DNA of 64,000 nt from Myxococcaceae bacterium (lineage in GTDB: Bacteria > Myxococcota > Myxococcia > Myxococcales > Myxococcaceae). The stretch covers positions 1-64,000 of the forward strand of contig JAIBBQ010000003.1 in assembly GCA_019694595.1 (NCBI GenBank). The letters are read 5' to 3'. The position numbers were made by a program, and so were the translations under genes. Positions 8,837-17,457 of the stretch are shown here, in pieces (the stretch's first letter is position 1; each line of letters starts with the position of its first letter). Below the pieces are notes generated by a model. That model saw nothing but the letters and a program-made list of their open reading frames with translations, had not been told where the DNA came from and made no database searches.

Positions 8837-10066
8837 ATGAAGCGCAATCCTCTCCTGGCGGTGGTGCTGGCGGCCGGGTGCAGCAGCCCCATCGTCGTTC
8901 CTCCGCTCACTCCACCCACCACCACCACCGTGCCGGGCGCGCTGACCCAGGGGCCCCAGGCAGCGGCCTCACCGGTGGCGATGAGCGAGGCGCCCGTCGG
9001 GCTCGCCACCTCCGCCGGCAAGGTGTGGGTCGCCGTCGGCGCGGGCGCGCTCGCGCTGGGAGACAGCGGGCTGACCCAGGTCCCGGTGGGCGCTCCGGGC
9101 GAGGACATGAGCACCGGCGCGGTGCGCGGCGTCTTCCCGCGCGGCAGCGGCCTGTTCGTCTCCTCCGAGAAGGGCCTGTTTCACGACGCCCAGGGCCGGC
9201 TGCTGCGCTCCCCGGTGACCGACGCCTTGATGGGCGCCACCATCCAGGCCCTGGACAGCTTCGGCAGCGGCGCCCGCGAGGAGCTCTGGCTCACCACCGA
9301 CCGCGGACTCCTGCTGGTGAAGGACAACGCGCTCGACGCGGTGGCGGTGACCTTCAAGGAGAAGCCGCTCACCGTGGTCGCCGCCATCGGCGTCGCCAGC
9401 GGGGCGACGCTCGTCTTCTCCGACGGCGGCGAAGTCTTCGAGGTCGACGCGGTCAAGGGCGAGGCGAAGTGGGTCGCCACCGCGGTGGGCACCGTCGCCG
9501 AGCTCGCCCGCACCGAAGACGGCACCGTCTACGCCGCCACCAGCACCGGGCTGTGGCGCCGCACCGGCGCCGGAGCCGTCGCCCAGCTGACGCTCGCCGC
9601 GGAAGGCGCCCAGCCCTTGCCGGTGAGCGCGGTGCGGGCCATCGCCGGGCAGCTGCTCGTCGCCGCGGGCGGTCAGGTCGCGCGCCTCTCGGGCACCGGC
9701 TTCGTGGGCTTCGGCGCCGCGGCCTCGGTCAAGGCGCGCGGGCTCGCGCTCGACGCGAAGGGCGACACCTTCTTCACCGACGGCGCCACGCTCACCCGGC
9801 TGGCCACCGCCAAGGGCATCGGCTTCGAGACCGACGTCAAGCCCTTCATCGTCGCGCACTGCATGACCTGCCATCAGACGGGCACCAACAACGCGCCGAT
9901 CATCAACCTCGCCGACTACCCCACCGCCGTCTCCTACGCCGACCGCATCAAGATCCGCCTCACCGCCGACGGCACCACGCCGATGCCGCCGGTCGACACC
10001 GAGATCCTCACTTCGCAGCAGTACGCCGCCGTTCTGCAGTGGATCGCCCAGGGGACGCAGCCATGA
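8837..10066 (+). CDS. Beta-propeller lipoprotein with C-terminal heme c motif
   Basis: A 409-residue lipoprotein. The ATG at 8837 gives MKRNPLLAVVLAAGCSS with lipobox AAGC and a good upstream AAGGACG. Residues about 60-330 contain repeated short strands (GKVWVAVG, ELWLTTDRGLLLV, GTVYAATSTGLWRR) like a two-component-regulator or YVTN-type propeller. The last 80 residues look like a small cytochrome c domain with one heme attachment site CMTCH, a Met-containing PMPPVD loop that could supply the distal ligand, and a helix ending WIAQGTQP. It starts a four-gene operon; the next gene overlaps it by ATGA. Function unknown; extracytoplasmic electron transfer is plausible. Confidence 0.8.
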   Translation: MKRNPLLAVVLAAGCSSPIVVPPLTPPTTTTVPGALTQGPQAAASPVAMSEAPVGLATSAGKVWVAVGAGALALGDSGLTQVPVGAPGEDMSTGAVRGVFPRGSGLFVSSEKGLFHDAQGRLLRSPVTDALMGATIQALDSFGSGAREELWLTTDRGLLLVKDNALDAVAVTFKEKPLTVVAAIGVASGATLVFSDGGEVFEVDAVKGEAKWVATAVGTVAELARTEDGTVYAATSTGLWRRTGAGAVAQLTLAAEGAQPLPVSAVRAIAGQLLVAAGGQVARLSGTGFVGFGAAASVKARGLALDAKGDTFFTDGATLTRLATAKGIGFETDVKPFIVAHCMTCHQTGTNNAPIINLADYPTAVSYADRIKIRLTADGTTPMPPVDTEILTSQQYAAVLQWIAQGTQP

Positions 10067-11724
10067 CCATGACCCGAAGCAAGCTCGAGCGCCTCCCGGC
10101 GCTCCTCACCGCGCTGCTCGCCTTCTCCGGCCAGGCGCAGGTGAGCGCGACGTGCGACCAGCCGCACGAGCTCGACAAGTACCAGCTGCTGCGCCGCCTC
10201 TCGCTCGACCTGCGCAACAAGGTGCCGAGCGTGGCCGAGTACGGCGCGCTCGACGCCCAGAGCACGGTGCCCCAGGCCACCATCGACGCGATGGTGAAGT
10301 CCGACGACTTCCGGCTCGCGATGCGGCGCTACCACGAGGACCTGTTCTGGCCGAACGTCAGCAACGTCCAGCTCAACAACGTCAACGCCCAGCTCACCGC
10401 CACCGGCACCCAGAACGCCTACCGGCTGGCGTCCGCCGGGCGCCGCAAGCTCTACCGGGTCAACCCCGACGTGAACACTGCCACGCTGGGCGTCGACTGC
10501 GGCGACTTCCAGGCCACGGTGAGCGGCGTCAACAAGACGCCCACCGACCTGCGCACGGTGACCAACGGGAGCGGCGTGGTCACCGACCGCCAGGAAGGCT
10601 GGCGCGACGTCGAGCCGTACTGGGCACCCGGCACCACGGTGCGGGTCTGCGCCTACGACGCCCAGGAGACGCTGCAGGTGAACGTCGGCGGGACCATGGT
10701 CTCCTGCGCCGACCCCGCCGCCCAGGGCAACGTGAACTGCGGCTGCGGCCCCAACCTGCGCTTCTGCTTCGGGCCCCGCGGCATCGTCGAGGCCGCGATC
10801 CTCACCAGCATGCGGGAGCAGCTCAACCGCAAGGTCGACGAGGTCACCTCCGGCGGCAAGCCGTACACCGACCTCATCGCCTCGCGCACCAGCGACTGGA
10901 ACGGGCCGGTCGCCTTCTACAAGCAGTACCTCTCGCACAACTACAGCTTCGGCCGCATCTACGCGGTGCCCGACGACGGCGAGGTGGCGGGCCCGGAAAG
11001 CGCGCCGGTCCGCGGCTTCACCGAGACCAACTGGGTTCAGAACACGCGGCCCGCCTTGCACGGCGGCGTGCTCACCCTGCCCGCCTACCTGCTGCGCTTC
11101 CAGACCAACCGCGGCCGCGCCAACCGCGCCCGCATCGACTTCGAGTGCAGCGTCTTCACCCCGCCGCCCACGCTGGAAGACCCGGCCACCGCCACCCCCG
11201 CCTGCGTCACCGAGGGCACCGACCTCACCAAGCGCTGCACCTGCCGCATGTGCCACAGCACGCTCGAGCCGCTCGCCGCGTACTTCGGCCAGTTCTCCGA
11301 GGCCGGCACCACCATTCTGTCGGCGGCGAACTTCCCCCGCACCAGGGCCAACTGCGTGGGCTCCAGCAGCGGCGTCTGCAGCCGCTTCTACGTCACCGAG
11401 CCCACCGAGCCGAACGCCGGCGCGCTGATGCCGTACCAGTACGCCAACACCTCCGACGCGGTGCACCGGGCCATCCAGACCAACCTCGCGGCGGGCCCGG
11501 CGGGCTACGCCACCGAGACCATCAACAGCCACGCCTTCTCCAAGTGCGCGGTGCGCCGCACCTTCGCCTTCCTGGTGAAGCGAGACCTCCACGCCACCCC
11601 GCCCGACGTGGAAGAGGTCGACCTCCTCAACTCGCTGTCGTCGAGCTTCGAGGCGAACGGCTACGACTTCCCCAAGCTCATCGAAGCCATCGTCTCGCTG
11701 CCGCAGTACCGGAGGGTCCGATGA
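10063..11724 (+). CDS. DUF1549/1588/1585-like secreted heme protein
   Basis: A 553-residue protein with an N-terminal signal (LPALLTALLAFSGQAQ). RRLSLDLRNKVPS resembles the DUF1549 start. CTCRMCHSTLEPLA resembles the DUF1588/DUF1592 Cys-rich core and contains a CxxCH heme site. The C-terminal CAVRRTFAFLVKR and GYDFPKLIEAIVSL resemble DUF1585. Such proteins occur in Planctomycetes and Myxococcota next to DUF1501 genes, exactly as here. Their biochemical role is unknown; links to polysaccharide breakdown or electron transfer are only suggestions. The ATG overlaps the stop of the upstream heme lipoprotein by four bases, and the stop overlaps the next start in the same way. Confidence 0.78.
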   Translation: MTMTRSKLERLPALLTALLAFSGQAQVSATCDQPHELDKYQLLRRLSLDLRNKVPSVAEYGALDAQSTVPQATIDAMVKSDDFRLAMRRYHEDLFWPNVSNVQLNNVNAQLTATGTQNAYRLASAGRRKLYRVNPDVNTATLGVDCGDFQATVSGVNKTPTDLRTVTNGSGVVTDRQEGWRDVEPYWAPGTTVRVCAYDAQETLQVNVGGTMVSCADPAAQGNVNCGCGPNLRFCFGPRGIVEAAILTSMREQLNRKVDEVTSGGKPYTDLIASRTSDWNGPVAFYKQYLSHNYSFGRIYAVPDDGEVAGPESAPVRGFTETNWVQNTRPALHGGVLTLPAYLLRFQTNRGRANRARIDFECSVFTPPPTLEDPATATPACVTEGTDLTKRCTCRMCHSTLEPLAAYFGQFSEAGTTILSAANFPRTRANCVGSSSGVCSRFYVTEPTEPNAGALMPYQYANTSDAVHRAIQTNLAAGPAGYATETINSHAFSKCAVRRTFAFLVKRDLHATPPDVEEVDLLNSLSSSFEANGYDFPKLIEAIVSLPQYRRVR

Positions 11725-12488
11725 ACGCCTCGTCGCGCGCGCTGCTGGTCGGGGCCCTCGCGCTGGCCGCCTGCACCAAGACGCCCCCGGCCGACCCGGG
11801 CCCCTCGGTGAGCGTCGACAACCAGGGCCCCGTGCTCCCCATCGACCACCCGCCCATCGGCGGCAGCGGCGGCGGCACCGGCTCGGGCGGCGGCTCCGGA
11901 GGCTCCGGCGGGTCGGGTGGGGCCGGCGGCGGCGGTGCGACCGGGCCGGCGTCGAGCCTCGGCCAGCGGCTCACCGTGGCGCAGCTCAAGGCCTCGCTGC
12001 CCGTCATCCTGGGGACCGACGCCACCGGCGCCGACATCACCTGGAAGATCGGCGCCGCCAACGGCTTCGACACCCGCGCCCAGGCGCTCGGGGTGCCCGA
12101 CTACATCGCCACCGTCGACGAGAACCTCGAGGCCTCGCCGCTCTACGTGAAGTTCATGAACGACATGGCGCGCGACGCCTGCGGGCGGGCGCTCACCGCC
12201 GAGGCCGCCAAGGCGCAGACCGACCGGCCAGTGCGCCGCTTCGTCACCACCACCGACACCGTGGCGAGCAACAAGGCCGCCGTCGACGCCAACCTGCGCT
12301 TCCTCAAGCTCTCCTTCCACGGCGTCAAGGTCGCCCCCGGCGACGACGCGCCCATCGCGTCGCTGCGCGCCCTGCTCGACGACGTCGCCAAGGGCGTGGC
12401 CACCCCGCCCACCGCGGCGGCGATGACCGAAGGCTGGCGCGCCGTCTGCGTCGCCCTGCTGACCGCCCCCGAGTACCACCTGTACTGA
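11721..12488 (+). CDS. Lipoprotein with Gly/Ser-rich linker
   Basis: A 255-residue lipoprotein with signal MNASSRALLVGALALAAC, then a long Gly/Ser linker at about residues 48-75 and a helical C-terminal domain (VAQLKASLPVILG to ALLTAPEYHLY). The final LLTAPEYHLY resembles the ends of DUF1585/1592-type proteins, so this may be a divergent partner of the preceding gene. It has no heme motif. ATGA overlap with the upstream gene and a 13-bp gap to the DUF1501 gene place it in the same operon. Function unknown. Confidence 0.75.
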   Translation: MNASSRALLVGALALAACTKTPPADPGPSVSVDNQGPVLPIDHPPIGGSGGGTGSGGGSGGSGGSGGAGGGGATGPASSLGQRLTVAQLKASLPVILGTDATGADITWKIGAANGFDTRAQALGVPDYIATVDENLEASPLYVKFMNDMARDACGRALTAEAAKAQTDRPVRRFVTTTDTVASNKAAVDANLRFLKLSFHGVKVAPGDDAPIASLRALLDDVAKGVATPPTAAAMTEGWRAVCVALLTAPEYHLY

Positions 12489-12501
12489 GAGACCACCGCA
12501 C

Positions 12502-13956
12502 ATGCGCTCGAACGTGAAGAAGGGCTTCAGCCGCCGCGGGTTCCTCGAGATCTGCGGCCTCGGGACCACCGGCCTCCTCGTCCGCCAGTCGCTGCTGGGC
12601 GACATGGCGTGGGCCGCGCCGGGCGACCCCAAGTTCTTCCTGCTGGTCTACTTCAGCGGCGGCTGGGACCAGCTGCTGGCGCTCGACCCCCGCAACGCCA
12701 AGGACCCGGCCTACCAGCTCGCCGCGGCCAAGGCGGCCGGCGGCAGCGGCATCTACCCGATGTACGAGGAGTCGGCGGCGCTCGACCCGGCGATGGACGC
12801 CACCATGAACGCCACCACCCAGGGCGCGCAGACGCGCACCGGCGTGCAGCAGGCGGGCAACCTCACCTTCGGCCCCGCGGTGCCGAGCTCGCTCACCACC
12901 CACGCGCCCAGCCTGGCCATCGTGCGCGGCATGTCGATGGACACGCTCACCCACGAGGTGGGCCGGCGCTACCTCATCACCGGCAAGTTCCCCCGCGGGC
13001 TCTCGGCGAGCGGCAGCTCGATCAACACCGTGGTGGTCGGCCAGACGGGCTCCACGCTCGACCTGCCCAACCTCGCCATCAACGTCGAGTCGTACAACGA
13101 GACCTTCCCCGCCTTCGCCAGCGCGGTGAACGTGCAGAACTCGGCGGCGGTGCGCACCGTGCTCACCCCGCAGGCCGTCACCTCGCCGCTGTCGGCGGCC
13201 GCGGAGACGCGGCTGATGAACTTCCAGCACACCGACGACTCCTGCGAGGCGCACGGGCTCAACGCCAACGGCCTGGTGAAGACCTTCCGCGACAGCCAGG
13301 ACCAGGCCCGGCAGATGACCAACCCGGCGAAGGCGGCGCTGTTCAACTTCGCCTACCCGGCCCCCAACACCGACGTCAGCGACGTGTTCACCGCCTTCGG
13401 CATCGACAGCGCGGCGAAGATCAACACCCCGCTCGGCACCGCGGCGCTCGCCGCCCAGGCCATCACCACCGGCGTCTCGCAGGTGGTCGCGGTGCAGTTG
13501 ATGAACGGCCTCGACGACCACTTCGACCTCGCGGGCCAGCAGTCGATCTCCCTGCGCCAGGGCTTCGACGCGCTCGGCAAGCTCATCAGCCGGCTCAAGG
13601 CGGTCACCGTGCCGGGCACCGCCAAGTCCTTCTGGGACTGCACGACCCTGCTGTGCTTCAGCGAGTTCGCCCGCACCCCGATGGTGAACGGCCGCGACGG
13701 CCGCGATCACCACCTCGCCTCGAGCTGCCTCGTCGCCGGCCCCGGCATCCAGGGCAACCAGGTCATCGGCGCCACCAGCAACAAGGGCATGGGCGCCCAG
13801 AAGGTGAACCTCAACACCGGCCTGGTCGACGACACCGGCGGCTCGCTGGTGCACCCCAGCGACGTGCACGCCACCTTGCTCACCTCGATGGGGCTGTCGG
13901 CGTCGGGCCTGTCGAACCAGAGCCCGAAGATCATCCAGAAGCTGCTCAAGCCCTGA
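12502..13956 (+). CDS. DUF1501 family protein with Tat-like signal
   Basis: A 484-residue protein. The N-terminus carries a twin-Arg signal (SRRGFLE) and a hydrophobic stretch, indicating folded export by Tat. FFLLVYFSGGWDQL is the usual opening of DUF1501, an alkaline-phosphatase/sulfatase-fold family. Late motifs FSEFARTPMVNGRDGRDHH and GGSLVHPSDVHATLL also match it. The reaction of the family is not established. It closes the operon with the heme proteins and the lipoprotein. A hairpin covers its stop codon. Confidence 0.88.
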   Translation: MRSNVKKGFSRRGFLEICGLGTTGLLVRQSLLGDMAWAAPGDPKFFLLVYFSGGWDQLLALDPRNAKDPAYQLAAAKAAGGSGIYPMYEESAALDPAMDATMNATTQGAQTRTGVQQAGNLTFGPAVPSSLTTHAPSLAIVRGMSMDTLTHEVGRRYLITGKFPRGLSASGSSINTVVVGQTGSTLDLPNLAINVESYNETFPAFASAVNVQNSAAVRTVLTPQAVTSPLSAAAETRLMNFQHTDDSCEAHGLNANGLVKTFRDSQDQARQMTNPAKAALFNFAYPAPNTDVSDVFTAFGIDSAAKINTPLGTAALAAQAITTGVSQVVAVQLMNGLDDHFDLAGQQSISLRQGFDALGKLISRLKAVTVPGTAKSFWDCTTLLCFSEFARTPMVNGRDGRDHHLASSCLVAGPGIQGNQVIGATSNKGMGAQKVNLNTGLVDDTGGSLVHPSDVHATLLTSMGLSASGLSNQSPKIIQKLLKP

Positions 13957-13971
13957 CGCGGGCTTCAGGGC
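13950..13971. terminator. Bidirectional hairpin between convergent genes
   Basis: A perfect 7-bp stem, gccctga (13950-13956) with tcagggc (13965-13971), has an 8-base loop and includes the stop codons of both converging genes. There is no T-tract, so intrinsic termination is uncertain. Confidence 0.45.
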
Positions 13972-15044
13972 ACCTCGTAGGTCACCGGCAAGGTCACCAG
14001 GCCTTCGCCAGCGTCGGGCACCGTGAGCGGCTGGTCGGTCGCGATGCCGTCGCCCGAGCCCGCCGCGTGCGTGGTGGCCAGGTCCTGGTTGCGGTCCACC
14101 ACCGCGAAGGTGCTGTAGCTGCCGGCGTGCACGTCGCGCAGGGTCATCGACACCTGGGTGACGCCCGCGTCGACCGTCGACGAGAACAGCCGGCTGGGGA
14201 AGCACTGGAAGGTCGGCGCACACGGCGTCGTCGACAGCTGCACCCACACCGTCGCCTGCTTGGACAGCGGCGCCGACCACGACACGTTGGCCCGCACCGT
14301 GCCCAGCGTCGGCCACGGTCGGCTGCCGTCACCCTGGGACGCCAGCGTCGACGGGAAAGGGCTCGGCACCGCGCGCGTCTGCTTGCGCACCGCCGTCCAC
14401 AGCAGGTGCTGCGCGCCGCGGACCTTCACGTCGAAGGTGAGCTGGTCGGCGGTGTCCAGCCGCCAGCGCGCATCGAGGTACCCGCAGCCCTGCGGCACCG
14501 CGCAGAACTGGTAGGTGCGGCTCACGGGGTCCACGCTCTGCAGCGCGGTCCGGGTGTCGCGCAGCACGCCCTGGAAGTAGCCGCCGTTGCGGTAGGCCAG
14601 CACGTCGCGCCCGCCGTACGTCTCGATGGAGAAGCCGAAGCGCAGCGAGTTCGCGCTGTCGGTCTCCGTCTGCCCGAAGAGGAAGGTGCCGCCCACCGGC
14701 CGGAAGTCGACCGTCATCTGCGGGAAGCTCCCCAGCGGCGTCTGCGTCGCCGCGCCCTGCCAGAGCCCCGCGAGCGCGGTCATCAGCTCCACGCCCTCGA
14801 CGCCGCCGTCGGCGCTCCCGCCGCCCGCCGCGCCGCCGCCGGCGCTCCCGCCCCCGGAGCTTCCCCCCGCCGCCCCTCCGGCGCCGCCGCCGCTCTGGCC
14901 GCCGCCGGCCGCGCCGCCGCCGCCCGCCCCTGCCCCACCGCCGCTCGCCCCCGTCCCGCCGCCGCTCGCTCCGGATGCCGCCGGAGGGCACCCCGCGGAC
15001 AGCGCCAGCACCACCGCGAAGGCCACCAGTCGAATCGCGCTCAT
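13965..15044 (-). CDS. Gly-rich-linker lipoprotein of unknown function
   Basis: A 359-residue lipoprotein: signal MSAIRLVAFAVVLALSAGC with lipobox SAGC, preceded by GGAGGACG as ribosome-binding sequence. Residues about 22-80 are an extreme Gly/Ser/Ala linker. The rest is beta-rich (LWQGAATQ, GGTFLFGQTET, RWRLDTADQL, VSWSAPL) and contains four cysteines. I recognise no catalytic family; the middle part has the look of a lipocalin-like barrel, but this is weak. It converges on the DUF1501 operon. Confidence 0.75.
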   Translation of the reverse strand: MSAIRLVAFAVVLALSAGCPPAASGASGGGTGASGGGAGAGGGGAAGGGQSGGGAGGAAGGSSGGGSAGGGAAGGGSADGGVEGVELMTALAGLWQGAATQTPLGSFPQMTVDFRPVGGTFLFGQTETDSANSLRFGFSIETYGGRDVLAYRNGGYFQGVLRDTRTALQSVDPVSRTYQFCAVPQGCGYLDARWRLDTADQLTFDVKVRGAQHLLWTAVRKQTRAVPSPFPSTLASQGDGSRPWPTLGTVRANVSWSAPLSKQATVWVQLSTTPCAPTFQCFPSRLFSSTVDAGVTQVSMTLRDVHAGSYSTFAVVDRNQDLATTHAAGSGDGIATDQPLTVPDAGEGLVTLPVTYEVP

Positions 15045-15100
15045 CGTTCGTCCTCCCGCGCCGTGGGTTGCCGCCCGGCCGCCGGGCGATCCACCGCGCC

Positions 15101-16600
15101 TCAGTACATCCGGCGCAGCCGCGCCGCGAAGTGCCCGTCCATGCCCTCGGGCCCCATCAGGGTCCGCAGGTGCCCCTGCCAGGTGGGGAAGCGGTCGGCG
15201 GCCGGCGGCGGCTCGGTGGTGAGCTCGGGGTGCGAGCGCAGGAACGGCTCGATCTGATCCGCGCCTTCCGACGGGTCGACGCTGCACACCGCGTAGACGA
15301 GCAGGCCCCCGGGCGCGACGCGCTCGAAGGCGTGCTCGAGAATCTTCCGCTGCAGCGCGCGCAGCCGGGGCAGGTCGTCTTCCAGCCGGCGCCACCGCAG
15401 CTCGGGGTGCCGGCGCAGGGTGCCCAGGCCCGAACACGGCGCGTCCACCAGCACCAGGTCGAACTCGCCCAGGCTCTCGGGCAGCGGCTTCGAGGCGTCG
15501 GCGGGCGCGCCCAGCTTGAGGCGGTCCGACAGGCCCAGCCGCTTCGATTCCCGCGCGATGGCGGCCAGCCGCGCCGGGAAGACGTCGAGCGCCGTCACCT
15601 CGCAGCGCTGGGCGAGGTGGCAGGCCTTGCCACCGGGCGCCGCGCACACGTCGAGCACCCGCGCGCCATCGGCCGGCGCCGCGAAGGCGCCCACCAGCTG
15701 CGCCGCCTCGTCCTGCACCTGCCAGAGCCCTTCCGCGAAGCCGAAGAGGTCTTCCACCCGCCCCGGCGCGCTGAGCACCACTCCTTCGGTCGAGGTGCGC
15801 GTCGGCTCGCAGGCCACGCCCACCTCGCGCAGCTGCTGCACCAGCGCGTCGCGTGTGATGCGCGCGGAGTTCGCCCGCACCACCACCAGCGGCGCCTCGT
15901 TGTCGGCGGCAAGCATCGCCGCCGCGCGCTCGGGCCCGAACTGCTGCCGCCAGCGCTCCACCAGCCAGCGGGGGTGCGCGTGCTCCACCGACAGCCGGTC
16001 CACCACCGGCTCCGGCGGCGGCAGCGGCAGCTCGGTCAGCGCCGCCAGCTTGCGCAGCACCGCGTTCGCGTAGCCTGCGGCGCGCGCCTTGCCGATGACC
16101 TTGAGCGCTTCCACCGTCTCCGCCACGGCCGCGTGCCGAGGCACCCGGGTGAAGAACAGCTGATACGCGCCCAGCCGCAGCGCGGCCAGCACGTCGTCTT
16201 CGAGGTGGTCGAGCGCCTGCGACGAGTACGGCTTGAGCGCGAAGTCGAGCGTCAGCTGCCGCCGCGCGGTGCCGTAACAGAGCTCGGTGGTGAAGGCCGC
16301 GTCGCGCGGCTCCAGCCCCGCCCCGTCGAGCGCACCGTCGAGCACCACGTTGAGGAACGCGTCGGTCTTGGTCACCCGGGTCAGCACCTGGAGCGCCACC
16401 GCGCGCGCCCCCACGCCCGGCGAGGTCCGCGCCCACGCGGGCAGCGCCCCGCCCGCCGGGGCCCACGCCTCGCCCTGCGCCTGCGCGGGGCCTCTGGCGC
16501 CCGGTCGCGTCCCGGGCCTGGGGCCACGGTTGCCCTGGAGCCGCGCCGCCTTGCCCTGGGCGCCCGGCCGGCCACCCCTGGGGTTCGCTGGGCCCGCCAT
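15101..16600 (-). CDS. rsmB: 16S rRNA (cytosine-967-C5)-methyltransferase RsmB
   Basis: A 499-residue RsmB. After a basic, Pro/Gly-rich N-terminal extension of about 60 residues comes a NusB-like RNA-binding domain (AVALQVLTRVTKTDAFLNVVL; ELCYGTAR), then the Rossmann methyltransferase. The SAM motif is LDVCAAPGGKACHL. The catalytic region is DAPCSGLGTLRRHPE, and the second Cys lies in YAVCSVDPSE; both cysteines of the m5C mechanism are present. The start ATG at 16600 overlaps the upstream stop by one base. The N-terminal extension is longer than in E. coli RsmB and probably disordered. Confidence 0.93.
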   Translation of the reverse strand: MAGPANPRGGRPGAQGKAARLQGNRGPRPGTRPGARGPAQAQGEAWAPAGGALPAWARTSPGVGARAVALQVLTRVTKTDAFLNVVLDGALDGAGLEPRDAAFTTELCYGTARRQLTLDFALKPYSSQALDHLEDDVLAALRLGAYQLFFTRVPRHAAVAETVEALKVIGKARAAGYANAVLRKLAALTELPLPPPEPVVDRLSVEHAHPRWLVERWRQQFGPERAAAMLAADNEAPLVVVRANSARITRDALVQQLREVGVACEPTRTSTEGVVLSAPGRVEDLFGFAEGLWQVQDEAAQLVGAFAAPADGARVLDVCAAPGGKACHLAQRCEVTALDVFPARLAAIARESKRLGLSDRLKLGAPADASKPLPESLGEFDLVLVDAPCSGLGTLRRHPELRWRRLEDDLPRLRALQRKILEHAFERVAPGGLLVYAVCSVDPSEGADQIEPFLRSHPELTTEPPPAADRFPTWQGHLRTLMGPEGMDGHFAARLRRMY

Positions 16601-17436
16601 CAGTCGCCCAGCTGGGTCATCAGGGTGATGAGGTGGTGGTCGTTCGCCTTCAGCGCGGCGGTGAGCAGCAGCTGCTGCAGCACGTCGTCGAGCAGCTCGC
16701 GCTGGCCCGCCTCGATGCGCGCGCCGCGCTGCAGCCGTTGCCACTCGCCGCGGGCCCAGGTCGCCAGCTCCGCGGGCGACAGCCGGCCCGAGAGCCGCTC
16801 GGCGATCTGCGAGCGCACCGCGGAACGCGTCAGCACTTCCTCGTGCTCGCCGGAGACCGGGCGCGACGGCGCGGGCGCCCGCCCGATGCTCTTGACGCCC
16901 GCGGGCCGCGCGGGAAGCGGCGCCGGCGCGGCCTTGCGGCCGATGGTCTTGCGCGGCTCGGGGGCGGTGATGGCAGCCGCTGGCAGCTCGCTGCGCCCGA
17001 GCGACTTCTGGCCCTTGCGGCCCTGCTCCGGCGGCGCGGCGGTCCGGCCGGCCTTGGGCGCCAGCACCTCCAGCGCCTTCAGGTACCCGTCGAAGCCGGA
17101 GCCGGCGATCTGCTTCTGCACCACGTCCTTGAGCACCGAGCGCGAGCGCAGCGTCACCTCGAGCAGCACCTCCACCGCCGGCAGCCGCAGCAGCTCGAGC
17201 GCCTCCGCCAGCGCGTAGGCGCTGGGCGCCAGCGTCGCCGGGTTGACGATCGCCACCTGCGCCCACGTCCGCTCGCGGTGCAGCGCGTCGAGCAGTCCGG
17301 CCTCGCCGTTCGACGCCACGCTCTTCACCTCGAGCCCGAGCGCGTTCGCACGCGCCGAGAGCCTGGCTTCCAGCACCTCGAACCCTTCGCGCACCGCCAC
17401 GTTCGGCCCGTGCAGCACCAGCACCCGTTGAACCAT
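16600..17436 (-). CDS. AroQ-like N-terminal domain protein, probably non-catalytic
   Basis: A 278-residue protein. Residues 1-95 follow the type II 3-dehydroquinate dehydratase (AroQ) pattern: VLVLHGPN opening, a SNGEAGLLDALH stretch matching the family's SN.EG..D.IH, and NPATLAPSAYAL matching NPaa.thtSyAl. However, the tyrosine of the AroQ lid loop and the histidine before the Thr-Ser pair (HTS in AroQ, APS here) are absent. About 100 low-complexity Pro/Ala/Lys/Arg residues follow (KSLGR, KTIGR and KSIGR recur), then a helical C-terminal domain. A pseudo-enzyme or regulatory role is my inference. It overlaps rsmB by one base, so the two are co-expressed. Confidence 0.72.
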   Translation of the reverse strand: MVQRVLVLHGPNVAVREGFEVLEARLSARANALGLEVKSVASNGEAGLLDALHRERTWAQVAIVNPATLAPSAYALAEALELLRLPAVEVLLEVTLRSRSVLKDVVQKQIAGSGFDGYLKALEVLAPKAGRTAAPPEQGRKGQKSLGRSELPAAAITAPEPRKTIGRKAAPAPLPARPAGVKSIGRAPAPSRPVSGEHEEVLTRSAVRSQIAERLSGRLSPAELATWARGEWQRLQRGARIEAGQRELLDDVLQQLLLTAALKANDHHLITLMTQLGD

Positions 17437-17457
17437 GAGCGCCGCACTCTACGCCAA

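Noticed and set aside
14800-14990. GC-rich repeat tract as a mobile-element end or origin
   Set aside because: It is coding sequence for the Gly/Ser-rich linker of a lipoprotein; no inverted ends or target duplication.
16600-17436. Functional shikimate-pathway 3-dehydroquinate dehydratase
   Set aside because: Key active-site residues are missing and the protein carries long non-family extensions.
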